From: Buchnera aphidicola (Periphyllus testudinaceus)
Lineage (GTDB): Bacteria > Pseudomonadota > Gammaproteobacteria > Enterobacterales > Enterobacteriaceae
Assembly (NCBI RefSeq): GCF_964059035.1
Contig: NZ_OZ060380.1
Coordinates: forward strand, 248,001 to 312,000
Length of the DNA stretch: 64,000 bases
Direction: 5' to 3'
Shown: one piece after another, positions 36,056-45,135 of the stretch
Layout: the number at the start of each line of letters is the position of its first letter
How positions within the stretch are numbered: the first letter of the stretch is position 1
Notes under the pieces: generated by a model
Told to the model about the DNA's origin: nothing
Seen by the model: the letters and a program-made list of their open reading frames with translations, nothing else
The model's database searches: none
Made by a program: the position numbers and the translations under genes

Positions 36056-36215
36056 AATAATTATATTACCTTATTAAAAACAATATATAAAATTTAAAAT
36101 TAATTCATACATTTACAAATGTAAAATTTTTATGATATTAATTTTTTAAAAATATTTTTTTAAAAAATAAGTATTTTATAAAAAATTTCAATAAAAATAA
36201 TTTTTTAAAAAAATA

Positions 36216-37601
36216 TTAAAAATTTGCATTATTTATAGTTCGTGGAAAAGGAATTACATCTTTAATATTTTTTATTCCTGTAAGATACATAATGAATCTT
36301 TCTAAACCTAATCCAAAACCAGAATGAGGAACTGTTCCATAAAATCTTAAATCTCTATACCATTTGTAATCTTTTATATTCAATTTTAATTCTGATATTC
36401 TTTGATCTAAATATTTTATTCTTTCTTCTCTTTGAGATCCTCCTATAATTTCACCAATTCCTGGAAATAAAATATCTAAAGCAGCAACTGTTTTTTTATC
36501 ATCGTTTATTCTCATATAAAACGGTTTTAATGTTTTTGGATAATTTATAATAATAAGAGGAGATTTAAAATATTTGTCTACTAAAAACTTTTCATGATCT
36601 GAATTTATGTCATTTCCATAAATAATTTTATTAGGAAAAATTTTATTTTGTTTATTTAAAATATTTATCGCTTTTTTATAATCAATTTGAATAATATCTG
36701 ATTTTAAAAAATTTTTAAGTCTTTTTATCACAGTAGAATTAATATTTTCTTTTAAGAATAATAAATCATCTTTATTTTTTTTTAAAACAAGTTTTATAAC
36801 ATATTTTAACATTTTTTTAATGATTTCAATAATTCCAAACATATCTTTAAAAGCAACTTCTACTTCTAACATCCAAAATTCAGATAAATGACGAGTAGTA
36901 TTAGAATTCTCAGCTCTAAATATAGGACCAAAAGTATAAACTTTAGATAAAGCACAAGCATATGATTCAATAGATAATTGACCAGAGACAGTTAAATATA
37001 CATCTTTTCCAAAAAATTTTTTTTGTTGAATATCTAAATTATCTTTATTTTTTTTAAAATTTGATATTTTAAACATATCTCCTGCGCCTTCTGCATTTAA
37101 AGAAGTAATTATTGGTGAAGAAACCCAATGATAATTATTTTTATAAAAAAATTTATTAAAATAATAAAAAACATTACTTCTTATTCTAGAAATTACTCCT
37201 ATAATATTCGTTCTTGCTCTTAAATGAGCATGTTTACGTAAATGTTCCATAGTATGTTTTTTAGAAGACATAGGATAAGAATTCGAATTATAAACATATC
37301 CTATTACTTTACATTTAAATACCTGAACTTCAAACATTTTTTTATTTTTTAATGCATGAACTAATTTACCTTGAATAGAAATAGAACATCCAGGAATAAT
37401 TTGAGAAAAATTATCTTGAAAATTTATAATAGAATTGTTAAAAATTAATTGTAAAGAATGAATACATGAACCATCATAAATATCAACAAAAAATAAATGA
37501 GATTTAGACATTCTTTTATTTTTTACCCATCCTTGAATTTTAACAATAGAAGACACTTTAACAATATTATTAACAATATTTTTTATTAATATTGTTTTCA
37601 T
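36216..37601 (-). CDS. asnS: Asparaginyl-tRNA synthetase
   Basis: Charges tRNA-Asn. The 461 residues (466 in E. coli) show the OB-fold anticodon domain (IQGWVKNKRMSKSHLFFVDIYDGSC), class II motif 2 FGPIFRAENSNTTRHLSEFWMLE, and the motif 3 end GFGLGLERFIMYLTGIKNIKDVIPFPRT. The asnS-porin neighbourhood is the E. coli order. A/T drift is strongest in the insert around residues 255-320. Confidence 0.97.
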   Translation of the reverse strand: MKTILIKNIVNNIVKVSSIVKIQGWVKNKRMSKSHLFFVDIYDGSCIHSLQLIFNNSIINFQDNFSQIIPGCSISIQGKLVHALKNKKMFEVQVFKCKVIGYVYNSNSYPMSSKKHTMEHLRKHAHLRARTNIIGVISRIRSNVFYYFNKFFYKNNYHWVSSPIITSLNAEGAGDMFKISNFKKNKDNLDIQQKKFFGKDVYLTVSGQLSIESYACALSKVYTFGPIFRAENSNTTRHLSEFWMLEVEVAFKDMFGIIEIIKKMLKYVIKLVLKKNKDDLLFLKENINSTVIKRLKNFLKSDIIQIDYKKAINILNKQNKIFPNKIIYGNDINSDHEKFLVDKYFKSPLIIINYPKTLKPFYMRINDDKKTVAALDILFPGIGEIIGGSQREERIKYLDQRISELKLNIKDYKWYRDLRFYGTVPHSGFGLGLERFIMYLTGIKNIKDVIPFPRTINNANF

Positions 37602-37782
37602 AAACTTTCCTTAATTAAAATTATCTTAATTAAACTTATTTTATATGAATATATAATTTATTTAAAAAATTATTTTTAATAACATTATATATTAAAATTT
37701 TTGTTTTTTAAATAAACCAATCTAAGTAAAAATATACAATTTTTTAAAAAATATAAAAAAATTTTTTTTAATAAAATATATT

Positions 37783-38724
37783 TTAAAAAACTTTTTTTTT
37801 TATATAACACATTTTAGAACAAAAAGATTTATATAATTTTGAACAAAAAATACATTGTATAAAAAGAAGATTACATTTTTCATTCATACAATTTACATAA
37901 TGATCAGATTTTTTTCGACATTGATAACAAGTAGATAAAATATCTTTTGAAATAGTTTCTTTTAATCTAAAATCAAATACGAAATTTTTTCCTAAAAATC
38001 GAATAGGATTATTATTTTTTATACAATCATTTACATAACCAATAATTCCTCCATAAATTTGATATACTTTTTTATATCCATTTTCATTCATTAAAAAAGC
38101 AGTTTTTTCACACCTAATTCCTCCAGTACAGTAAAGAACTATTTTATTTTTTTTATATAGATTTGCATTATAACAAATATTTTTTAATTGATTTTTAAAT
38201 GTTGATGAATTTAATGAAATTGCTTTTTTAAAATGACCAATTTTATATTCATAATTATTTCTTACATCTATAAAAATTACTTTTTCATTGTCTAAAAAAT
38301 TATTAACTTGTTTAGAATTTAAATATTTTTTTTTATATTTATTTTTTAAAAAATTTATTTTTATTTTATCTGAAACAAGATTTTTTTTAATTTTTACTTT
38401 TAATTTAAAGAATGATTGTCTAGTATTATCTATTCCAATATTAAAATAAACGTTTTTTAAATTTATATCTAATTTATTTATTTTATTTTTCATAATATTA
38501 AAAAATTTCTTTAAAATGCTACCTTGAACATTAATTCCTTCATAAGAAATATAAATTCTTCCAAAAATTTTTAATTTCTTACATAAATTTTCAATTTTAT
38601 TTTTTATTTTTATTAAATTTTTAATATAAAAATATTTATAAAAAGAAAAATTTATTCTAATATAATCATTAACATTTTTTTTTTTAAAATTTTTATCATG
38701 AATAAAATTTACTATATTAGGCAT
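37783..38724 (-). CDS. trhO: tRNA uridine(34) hydroxylase TrhO (YceA), rhodanese domain
   Basis: Oxygen-dependent enzyme that makes 5-hydroxyuridine at position 34 of some tRNAs. The 313 residues (350 in E. coli) have an N-terminal acylphosphatase-like domain (GRIYISYEGINVQGS), a rhodanese domain with VIFIDVRNNYEYKIGHFKKAI, and the active-site cysteine in VLYCTGGIRCEKTAFLM near residue 200. The end contains cysteine pairs (CYQCRKK, CIFCSKLYKSFCSKMC) typical of the family's C-terminal metal-binding region. It lies between asnS and valS. Confidence 0.92.
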   Translation of the reverse strand: MPNIVNFIHDKNFKKKNVNDYIRINFSFYKYFYIKNLIKIKNKIENLCKKLKIFGRIYISYEGINVQGSILKKFFNIMKNKINKLDINLKNVYFNIGIDNTRQSFFKLKVKIKKNLVSDKIKINFLKNKYKKKYLNSKQVNNFLDNEKVIFIDVRNNYEYKIGHFKKAISLNSSTFKNQLKNICYNANLYKKNKIVLYCTGGIRCEKTAFLMNENGYKKVYQIYGGIIGYVNDCIKNNNPIRFLGKNFVFDFRLKETISKDILSTCYQCRKKSDHYVNCMNEKCNLLFIQCIFCSKLYKSFCSKMCYIKKKVF

Positions 38725-38810
38725 TTTTTTTCCATAATTTTTAATAAAATATAAATAAAAAAAAAATTAAAAAATTTTATGTATATAAAAATATATTAAT
38801 TATTTAATAA

Positions 38811-41681
38811 TTATAAAAATTTTAATAATTTTTTATAATCATTTAAATTATTTAATGTATTTTGTAAAATTTTTAATTTTTTTAATTCTCTATGTACAAT
38901 TTTTTTTGGAGCATTTTCTAAAAATTTTTTATTGGAAATAATTTTTTTACTAATTTTTTTTTTAATTTGATATTTTTTTATTTTTTTTAATAATTTAACC
39001 CATTCATATTTTTTATTTATAATACCTTTTATAGGAATTAATAATTCAGATTCATCAATATGTCTAATAACAGAAGTTTTTAAAAAATGATTATATTTTT
39101 TTGAAAAAATATGAATCTCTTTAATAAACATAATTTTTTTTATAAAATTTTTGTATTTTTTAAAAAAAATTAATTTTTCATTATTAAAATTTTTTAAAAA
39201 TAAAAAAATTTTTTTATTATATTTTATTTTAAAAAATTTTCTTATAGATCTTATTTCAATAAAAATTCTTTTAAATATTTTCATATTTTTTATAGAATAT
39301 AAATCTATATATTTTTCATCATATTTAGGAAATTTTTTATTAACAATACTTTTACAAAAATCTTTAAATTTTAAAGATTGAATTTTTTTCCAAATATATT
39401 CTGTAATAAAAGGAATTATTGGGTGAGATAATTTTAATATTATATCTAAAACATATATTAAAATTTTTTTAGAAGAATTTTTTTCTTCTAAAGTACCTTT
39501 TTTAATAATAATTTTCGACATTTCTAGATACCAATCACAAAAATTATTCCATACAAAATCATGAATTAAATTTGCTACAAAATCAAATCTATACTTTTTT
39601 ATAGAAATTATATAATTTTTAATTAAAATATTTAATTCTGATATAATCCATTTATCTAAAAATGATAATTTATTTTTTAATAATTTATCTGTATTTTTAA
39701 AATTTTTTACAAATTTTAAAACAAAACGACTAGCATGCCATAATTTATTACAAAAATTACGATACCCTTGCAGACGATTCATATCCCAAGAAATATTTCT
39801 AGAATTGTTAGAAAGTGCAGCACAAGTAAATCTCAGAGAATCTGCTCCAAATCCTTTAATTCCATTTGGAAAATTTTTTGTGATTTTTATACAAATATTA
39901 TTATATTTATTACAATTTTTATCAATATCTTTGGTTTTAAAAGAAATTAATTTTTCTAAACTAATTCCATCAATTAAATCAATTGGATTTACTATATTTC
40001 CTTTTGATTTAGACATTTTATTTCCTTTTTCATCCCGAATTAAACCAGTAATATATATTTTTTTAAAAGGAATATTAGATTTTTTAGAATCATTTTTAAC
40101 AATATGCATTGTTAACATAATCATTCGTGCTATCCAAAAAAATATTATATCAAATCCACTAACAATTACATTAGTAGGATGAAAAATTTGTAATTCATAT
40201 GTTTTTTTAGGCCATCCTAAAGTTAAAAAAGTCCATAAACTTGAAGAAAACCATGTATCTAAAACATTATTATCTTGTTTTAAAAAAAAATTTTCATGTA
40301 AATTATATTTTTTTCGTACATCAATAATATTTTTTCCTACATAAATTTTATTTTTATTATCATACCATACAGGAATTTTATGTCCCCACAATAATTGTCT
40401 AGAGATACACCAATCTTGTATATTATTCATCCAAGACAAATACATATTTTTATATTTTTTTGGAAAAAATAAAATTTCTTTATTTTGAACTGCAAAAATA
40501 GCTTTTTTGGCTAAATAAGAAGTTTTTAAAAACCATTGATTTGTTAACATTGGTTCAATAATAGTATTACTTCTATCTCCAAAAGGAATCATAGAATTTA
40601 TATATTCTTTTTTAATTAAAAAATTATCTTTTTTTAAAAATTTTATGATTGTTTTTCTTGCGGATAATCGATTTAATTTTTGAAATATTAATGGAATATT
40701 CGTACTATAAAAATTATCTTTATTTCCTTTATGATCATAAATTTTTAATTTTTTTTTAATTGTTCCATTTTTAGAAAATATTTTAATCATATGTAAAGAA
40801 TGCTTAATACCTATTTTATAATCAATAAAATCATGAGCTGGTGTAATTTTTACACATCCTGTACCTTTTTTTATATCAATATCATTATCAAGTATTATAG
40901 GTATTATTCTATTAATAATAGGAACTAAAACTTTCCATCCTATACATTTAGTATATCTTTTATCTTTAGGATTTATCGCAATTGCAGAATCTCCTAATAT
41001 TGTTTCAGGTCTTGTAGTAGCGATTACTATATAATTTTTTCCATTTAATACATGAGTTTTTTTAATAAAAAAATATTTTATATACCACATTATACTATTT
41101 ATATTTTTATTTTTTACTTCTAAATCTGAAATAACAGTTTTTAAATGCATATCCCAATTTACAATAGTTTTTTTTTTATAAATTAATCCTTGATTATATA
41201 AAATTAAAAATACTTTTTTTACACCTTTAGAAACATCAGGATCTAAAGTAAATTTTTCACGAGTCCAATCTATTGAATTACCTAAACGTTTCATTTGATA
41301 AAATATTTTTTTTTTATATTTTAATACCCATTTCCATGTTTTTTTAATAAAATAATCTTTTGTATAATCTTGTCTTATTTTTCCTGTTTTTTTAAAAATA
41401 TTTTTTTCTACTAATAATTGAGTAGAAATTCCAGCATGATCTGTTCCAACTTGCCATAAAGTATTTTTTCCTTTCATTCTATTAAAACGTATTAAAATAT
41501 CCATTATAGTTTGTTGAAATGCATGACCCATATGTAAAATTCCAGTAACATTTGGAGGAGGCATAATAATACAAAAAGATTTTTTATTAGATTTTTTTTT
41601 AGAAATTTCAAAATATTTCTTTTTTTCCCAAAATTTGTATAATTTTTCTTCAATTAACTTAGGATTATAATTTTTTTTCAT
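38811..41681 (-). CDS. valS: Valyl-tRNA synthetase
   Basis: Charges tRNA-Val and edits mischarged threonine. The start at 41681 (MKKNYNPKLIEEKLYKFWEKK) matches E. coli ([21 protein letters not shown]); an upstream ATG at 41720 adds 13 residues with no counterpart. The 956 residues (951 in E. coli) have the class I HMGH in NVTGILHMGHAFQQT, TDHAGISTQ, the editing domain with ATTRPETILGDSAIAINP, and GNKMSKSKGNIVNP. The C-terminal tRNA-binding coiled coil is present but lysine-rich. In E. coli the order is pepA-holC-valS; holC is absent here. Confidence 0.96.
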   Translation of the reverse strand: MKKNYNPKLIEEKLYKFWEKKKYFEISKKKSNKKSFCIIMPPPNVTGILHMGHAFQQTIMDILIRFNRMKGKNTLWQVGTDHAGISTQLLVEKNIFKKTGKIRQDYTKDYFIKKTWKWVLKYKKKIFYQMKRLGNSIDWTREKFTLDPDVSKGVKKVFLILYNQGLIYKKKTIVNWDMHLKTVISDLEVKNKNINSIMWYIKYFFIKKTHVLNGKNYIVIATTRPETILGDSAIAINPKDKRYTKCIGWKVLVPIINRIIPIILDNDIDIKKGTGCVKITPAHDFIDYKIGIKHSLHMIKIFSKNGTIKKKLKIYDHKGNKDNFYSTNIPLIFQKLNRLSARKTIIKFLKKDNFLIKKEYINSMIPFGDRSNTIIEPMLTNQWFLKTSYLAKKAIFAVQNKEILFFPKKYKNMYLSWMNNIQDWCISRQLLWGHKIPVWYDNKNKIYVGKNIIDVRKKYNLHENFFLKQDNNVLDTWFSSSLWTFLTLGWPKKTYELQIFHPTNVIVSGFDIIFFWIARMIMLTMHIVKNDSKKSNIPFKKIYITGLIRDEKGNKMSKSKGNIVNPIDLIDGISLEKLISFKTKDIDKNCNKYNNICIKITKNFPNGIKGFGADSLRFTCAALSNNSRNISWDMNRLQGYRNFCNKLWHASRFVLKFVKNFKNTDKLLKNKLSFLDKWIISELNILIKNYIISIKKYRFDFVANLIHDFVWNNFCDWYLEMSKIIIKKGTLEEKNSSKKILIYVLDIILKLSHPIIPFITEYIWKKIQSLKFKDFCKSIVNKKFPKYDEKYIDLYSIKNMKIFKRIFIEIRSIRKFFKIKYNKKIFLFLKNFNNEKLIFFKKYKNFIKKIMFIKEIHIFSKKYNHFLKTSVIRHIDESELLIPIKGIINKKYEWVKLLKKIKKYQIKKKISKKIISNKKFLENAPKKIVHRELKKLKILQNTLNNLNDYKKLLKFL

Positions 41682-41791
41682 ATTTTTTTTATATATCAAT
41701 TGTATAAATAATTTTTTCAATATAAAATTGAAATTAAGTGAAATATATCTTTTAATAATATAAATTATTTATTAAATAATATACATTTTTT

Positions 41792-43300
41792 TTAATCATT
41801 TTTTTTTAAGAAATTTAAAAAATATTGACACAACAATGTTACAGGTTTACCTGTTGCCCCTTTTTTATCTCCAGTATTCCAAGCAGTACCTGCAATATCT
41901 AAATGAGCCCATTTATATTTTTTTGCAAAATAAGATAAAAAATAAGAAGCTACACTTGCACCAGAATTTTTTCCTCCAATATTAGATAAATCAGCAAAAT
42001 TAGATTTTAAATATTTTTTATATATTTTAAAATTTGGCAAATTCCAAACTTTATCATCAACTTTCTTAGAAGCTTTATTTAAATCTTTTGATAAAGTTTT
42101 ATTGTTTGTAAATAATCCGCTTGCTGCATTTCCTAAAATAGATACACAAGATCCAGTTAAAGTAGCTATATCGATCACAAGTTTTGGATTAAATCTTTCA
42201 ACATATGTTAAAATATCACATAAAATTAATCTTCCTTCTGCATCAGTATTTAATATTTCTACTGTTTTTCCAGACATTGTTTTAATAATATCTCCTGGTC
42301 TAAATGCTTTATTTCCAGGCATATTTTCACATGCTGAAATAATTCCTATAACTTTTATCGGAAGATTTAATTTAGCAATACAATCTATTGTTCCTAAAAC
42401 AGATGCTGATCCACACATATCATATTTCATTTCATCCATTAAATATGATGATTTTATTGATATTCCTCCAGAATCAAAAGTTACACCTTTTCCAACTAAA
42501 ACAAAAGGTTTCTTATTAATTGTATTTTTATTTTTATTATAATAAATAATAGACATATAAGCTTTATAAAAAGAACCTTTAGAAACAGATAAAAAAGCAT
42601 TCATACCTAATTTTTTAATATCATTTTCATTCAAAATTTTTATTTTTATAGTATTTTTATATCTATTTTGTAATTTTACAGAACAATAACTTAAATATTT
42701 AGGATTACAAATATTAGGAGGAGTATTACTAATATCTTTTGCTAAATTTATTCCTTGTGAAATAGCTAAACTATGTTTAATAGATTTTTCTAAAAAATTT
42801 AAATTTTTTTTATTATCAACTTTAACAAATATTTTTTTTATTTTATATAATTTTTTATTTTTTGAACTTTTATATTTATTAAAAGAATAAAAAATATTTT
42901 TTATTATATTAACAAAATTTCTACCTCTCCAATATGTTGTATTTAAAGATTTATTAAAATCTACAAAATTAATATAAATATTTTTAAAATAACTTTGTTT
43001 TAAAAATAAAAAAATTTTTTCTATAATTTTAGAAAAAAGATTATTAGAAAAATATTTTTTTTTTCCACAATTAATCAATAAAATAGAATCATAAGAAGAT
43101 TTTAAAGAATTATGAAACAATAAAATTTTTCCAAATTTTTCTTTTAGATTACTTTTTTGTAATAATTTTTTTATATTTTTTATTTCATCTACATTTAAAA
43201 AATGTAATAAATTTTCTAAATTTTTATCTGAATATATTCCAAAAACTAAACAATTATTTTTATATATTTTACTAGAATGTATATAAGGTGTAATTTTCAT
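41792..43300 (-). CDS. pepA: Leucyl aminopeptidase A
   Basis: Hexameric zinc or manganese M17 aminopeptidase; in E. coli it also takes part in Xer recombination and pyrimidine regulation. The 502 residues (503 in E. coli) have the metal-binding core VGKGVTFDSGGISIK, MKYDMCGSASVLG, ENMPGNKAFRPGDI and NTDAEGRL, all well kept. The N-terminal half is much more eroded than the catalytic half. It is 110 bases upstream of valS on the same strand. Confidence 0.96.
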   Translation of the reverse strand: MKITPYIHSSKIYKNNCLVFGIYSDKNLENLLHFLNVDEIKNIKKLLQKSNLKEKFGKILLFHNSLKSSYDSILLINCGKKKYFSNNLFSKIIEKIFLFLKQSYFKNIYINFVDFNKSLNTTYWRGRNFVNIIKNIFYSFNKYKSSKNKKLYKIKKIFVKVDNKKNLNFLEKSIKHSLAISQGINLAKDISNTPPNICNPKYLSYCSVKLQNRYKNTIKIKILNENDIKKLGMNAFLSVSKGSFYKAYMSIIYYNKNKNTINKKPFVLVGKGVTFDSGGISIKSSYLMDEMKYDMCGSASVLGTIDCIAKLNLPIKVIGIISACENMPGNKAFRPGDIIKTMSGKTVEILNTDAEGRLILCDILTYVERFNPKLVIDIATLTGSCVSILGNAASGLFTNNKTLSKDLNKASKKVDDKVWNLPNFKIYKKYLKSNFADLSNIGGKNSGASVASYFLSYFAKKYKWAHLDIAGTAWNTGDKKGATGKPVTLLCQYFLNFLKKND

Positions 43301-43567
43301 TAATATAATATTCCTATTTTTTTATATATTATAAATATATAATATAATTATTATTATTTTTAATATATTATTTTTTAAAAATATTTTCAAAAATATGTTT
43401 TTTAAACTTTTCAATGTTACAATTATATTATAAAATAATTTTTTTATTATATTTCTTATATATAAAATTTAAAAATTAAAATATATATTTTAATATTAAC
43501 TATATTAAAAATTAAAATATTAAAAAAAAACAAATTTATTCAATTATATTTATTTTATAGGAAATAT

Positions 43568-44572
43568 ATGAATCCATTTTATTTACGAAATTTTTTAAAA
43601 TTAAATGATTTTAAAAAAAAAGATATTTTATTTTTATTAAAATTTTCTAAAACAATAAAATTAAAAAAATTAATTAAAAAAGAAAAAAAATACTTAAAAA
43701 ATAAAAATATTGCTCTTATTTTTGAAAAAGAATCTACACGCACAAGATGTTCTTTTGAAATTGCATCTTTTGATCAAGGAGCAAAAACTACATATTTAGG
43801 TCCAGGAGATACTCATTTAGGATATAAAGAATCTATTGAAGATACAGCAGAAACTTTAGGAAAAATATATGATGGAATATTATATAGAGGTCATCAACAT
43901 AAAAATATAAAAAAACTAGCTAAATATTCTAAAATTCCAGTATGGAATGGATTAACTAATAAATTTCATCCAACTCAAATTTTATCTGATTTATTAACTA
44001 TTAAAGAAATTTTTCCTAAAAAAAAAATAAATAAAATAAAAATATCATACATTGGAGATTCTTCAAATAATATTTCTAACTCACTTGTTGAAGCTTCAAA
44101 TTTATTTAAATTTAAATTATCTCTAATATCTCCTAAAGAATATTTTCCAAATAAAAAATTTTTAAATAAATATATTAATATAAAAAATAATATTTTTTTA
44201 ACAGATGATATAGAAAAAGGAATATATAAAACTGATATAATATATACAGATGTTTGGATTTCTATGGGAGAAAAACTAAAAAAACAAAAAGAAAAAATTA
44301 ATAAATTAAAAAATTATCAAGTTAATAAAAAAATTTTAAAACTCTCAAATAATCCTTTTATAAAAGTATTTCATTGTTTACCAGCTTTGCATAATACAAA
44401 AACCGTATTTGGAAAAAAAATCATGAAACAATTTAATCTAAAAAACGGAGTAGAAATTACAGAAGATGTATTTAATGCAAATAAAAAAATTATATTTCAA
44501 CAATCATCAAATAGAGTGCATGTAGTTAAATCATTAATAATGAACAGTTTAATAAAAAATATTTCTTTATAA
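43568..44572 (+). CDS. argI: Ornithine carbamoyltransferase
   Basis: Forms citrulline from ornithine and carbamoyl phosphate in arginine synthesis. The 334 residues equal E. coli ArgI. Seen are the carbamoyl phosphate site STRTRCSFEIA, the YLGPGDTHLGYKES loop, RGHQH, WNGLTNKFHPTQILSD and the ornithine-binding HCLPALH. I use argI rather than argF because ridA follows and pepA/valS precede, as around argI in E. coli. No ARG box was recognisable in the 267-base divergent spacer to pepA. TAGGAAATAT lies ahead of the ATG. Confidence 0.95.
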   Translation: MNPFYLRNFLKLNDFKKKDILFLLKFSKTIKLKKLIKKEKKYLKNKNIALIFEKESTRTRCSFEIASFDQGAKTTYLGPGDTHLGYKESIEDTAETLGKIYDGILYRGHQHKNIKKLAKYSKIPVWNGLTNKFHPTQILSDLLTIKEIFPKKKINKIKISYIGDSSNNISNSLVEASNLFKFKLSLISPKEYFPNKKFLNKYINIKNNIFLTDDIEKGIYKTDIIYTDVWISMGEKLKKQKEKINKLKNYQVNKKILKLSNNPFIKVFHCLPALHNTKTVFGKKIMKQFNLKNGVEITEDVFNANKKIIFQQSSNRVHVVKSLIMNSLIKNISL

Positions 44573-44663
44573 ATATTTTTATAATATTTTAAAAATATTT
44601 TTATAAACAATTTTATTAAACATTAAAAATATATAACATATCTCAATAAAAATAAAAAATTTT

Positions 44664-45044
44664 ATGAAAATTTATACAAAAAAATCACCTAATCCTATTG
44701 GGCCTTATTCTCAAGCAATACAAACAAAAAATTTATTAATGATTTCTGGTCAAATTCCAATTGATTCAATTTCTAACAAAATTCCAAAAAAAATGTACGA
44801 TCAAACATTTCTTGTTTTAAAAAATATATACGAAATAATTAAAAAAACTAATTTTAAATTAAAAAATATAGTTAAAACAACTATATTTACAACAAATTTA
44901 AATAAAATAAAAACTATTAATTTCGCTTATGAAACATTTTTTAAAAAAAAAATATCAATTTTTCCAGCACGATCTTGCGTAGAAGTATCAAAATTACCAA
45001 AAAATGTTCAAATTGAAATTGAAGCTATAGCTTATAAAAAATAA
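44664..45044 (+). CDS. ridA: Enamine/imine deaminase RidA
   Basis: Hydrolyses reactive 2-aminoacrylate and related enamines released by PLP enzymes. The 126 residues (128 in E. coli) contain SPNPIGPYSQAIQTKNLLMISGQIPID at the N-terminus and FPARSCVEVSKLPKNVQIEIEAIA at the C-terminus, with the substrate-binding arginine in PARS. It follows argI by 91 bases. In E. coli pyrBI separates the two; those genes are absent. Confidence 0.95.
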   Translation: MKIYTKKSPNPIGPYSQAIQTKNLLMISGQIPIDSISNKIPKKMYDQTFLVLKNIYEIIKKTNFKLKNIVKTTIFTTNLNKIKTINFAYETFFKKKISIFPARSCVEVSKLPKNVQIEIEAIAYKK

Positions 45045-45050
45045 ATTATT

Positions 45051-45087
45051 AAAGAGAGCACTGACTTTATATTAAAGTGCGCTCTTT
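45051..45087. terminator. Hairpin terminator after ridA
   Basis: AAAGAGAGCACT at 45051-45062 pairs with AGTGCGCTCTTT at 45076-45087 with one internal mismatch, then AAATCTTTTTT. It starts six bases after the ridA stop and lies between the convergent ridA and deaD, so it may serve both strands. It is GC-rich for this genome. Confidence 0.75.
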
Positions 45088-45135
45088 AAATCTTTTTTAA
45101 AAAATAATTTTATTATTTATTTTTTAATTTCAAAT

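Noticed and set aside
39805..40182. 126-codon open frame on plus inside valS
   Set aside because: Antisense to well-conserved valyl-tRNA synthetase sequence including KMSKS; its apparent order comes from valS codons. The same holds for the frames at 39151-39381 and 39768-39950.
41682..41720. Longer valS start at 41720
   Set aside because: The 13 additional residues do not match ValS; the start at 41681 aligns with E. coli residue 1.
42102..42542. 146-codon open frame on plus inside pepA
   Set aside because: Antisense to the catalytic core of pepA, which is conserved; no own ribosome binding site or homology.
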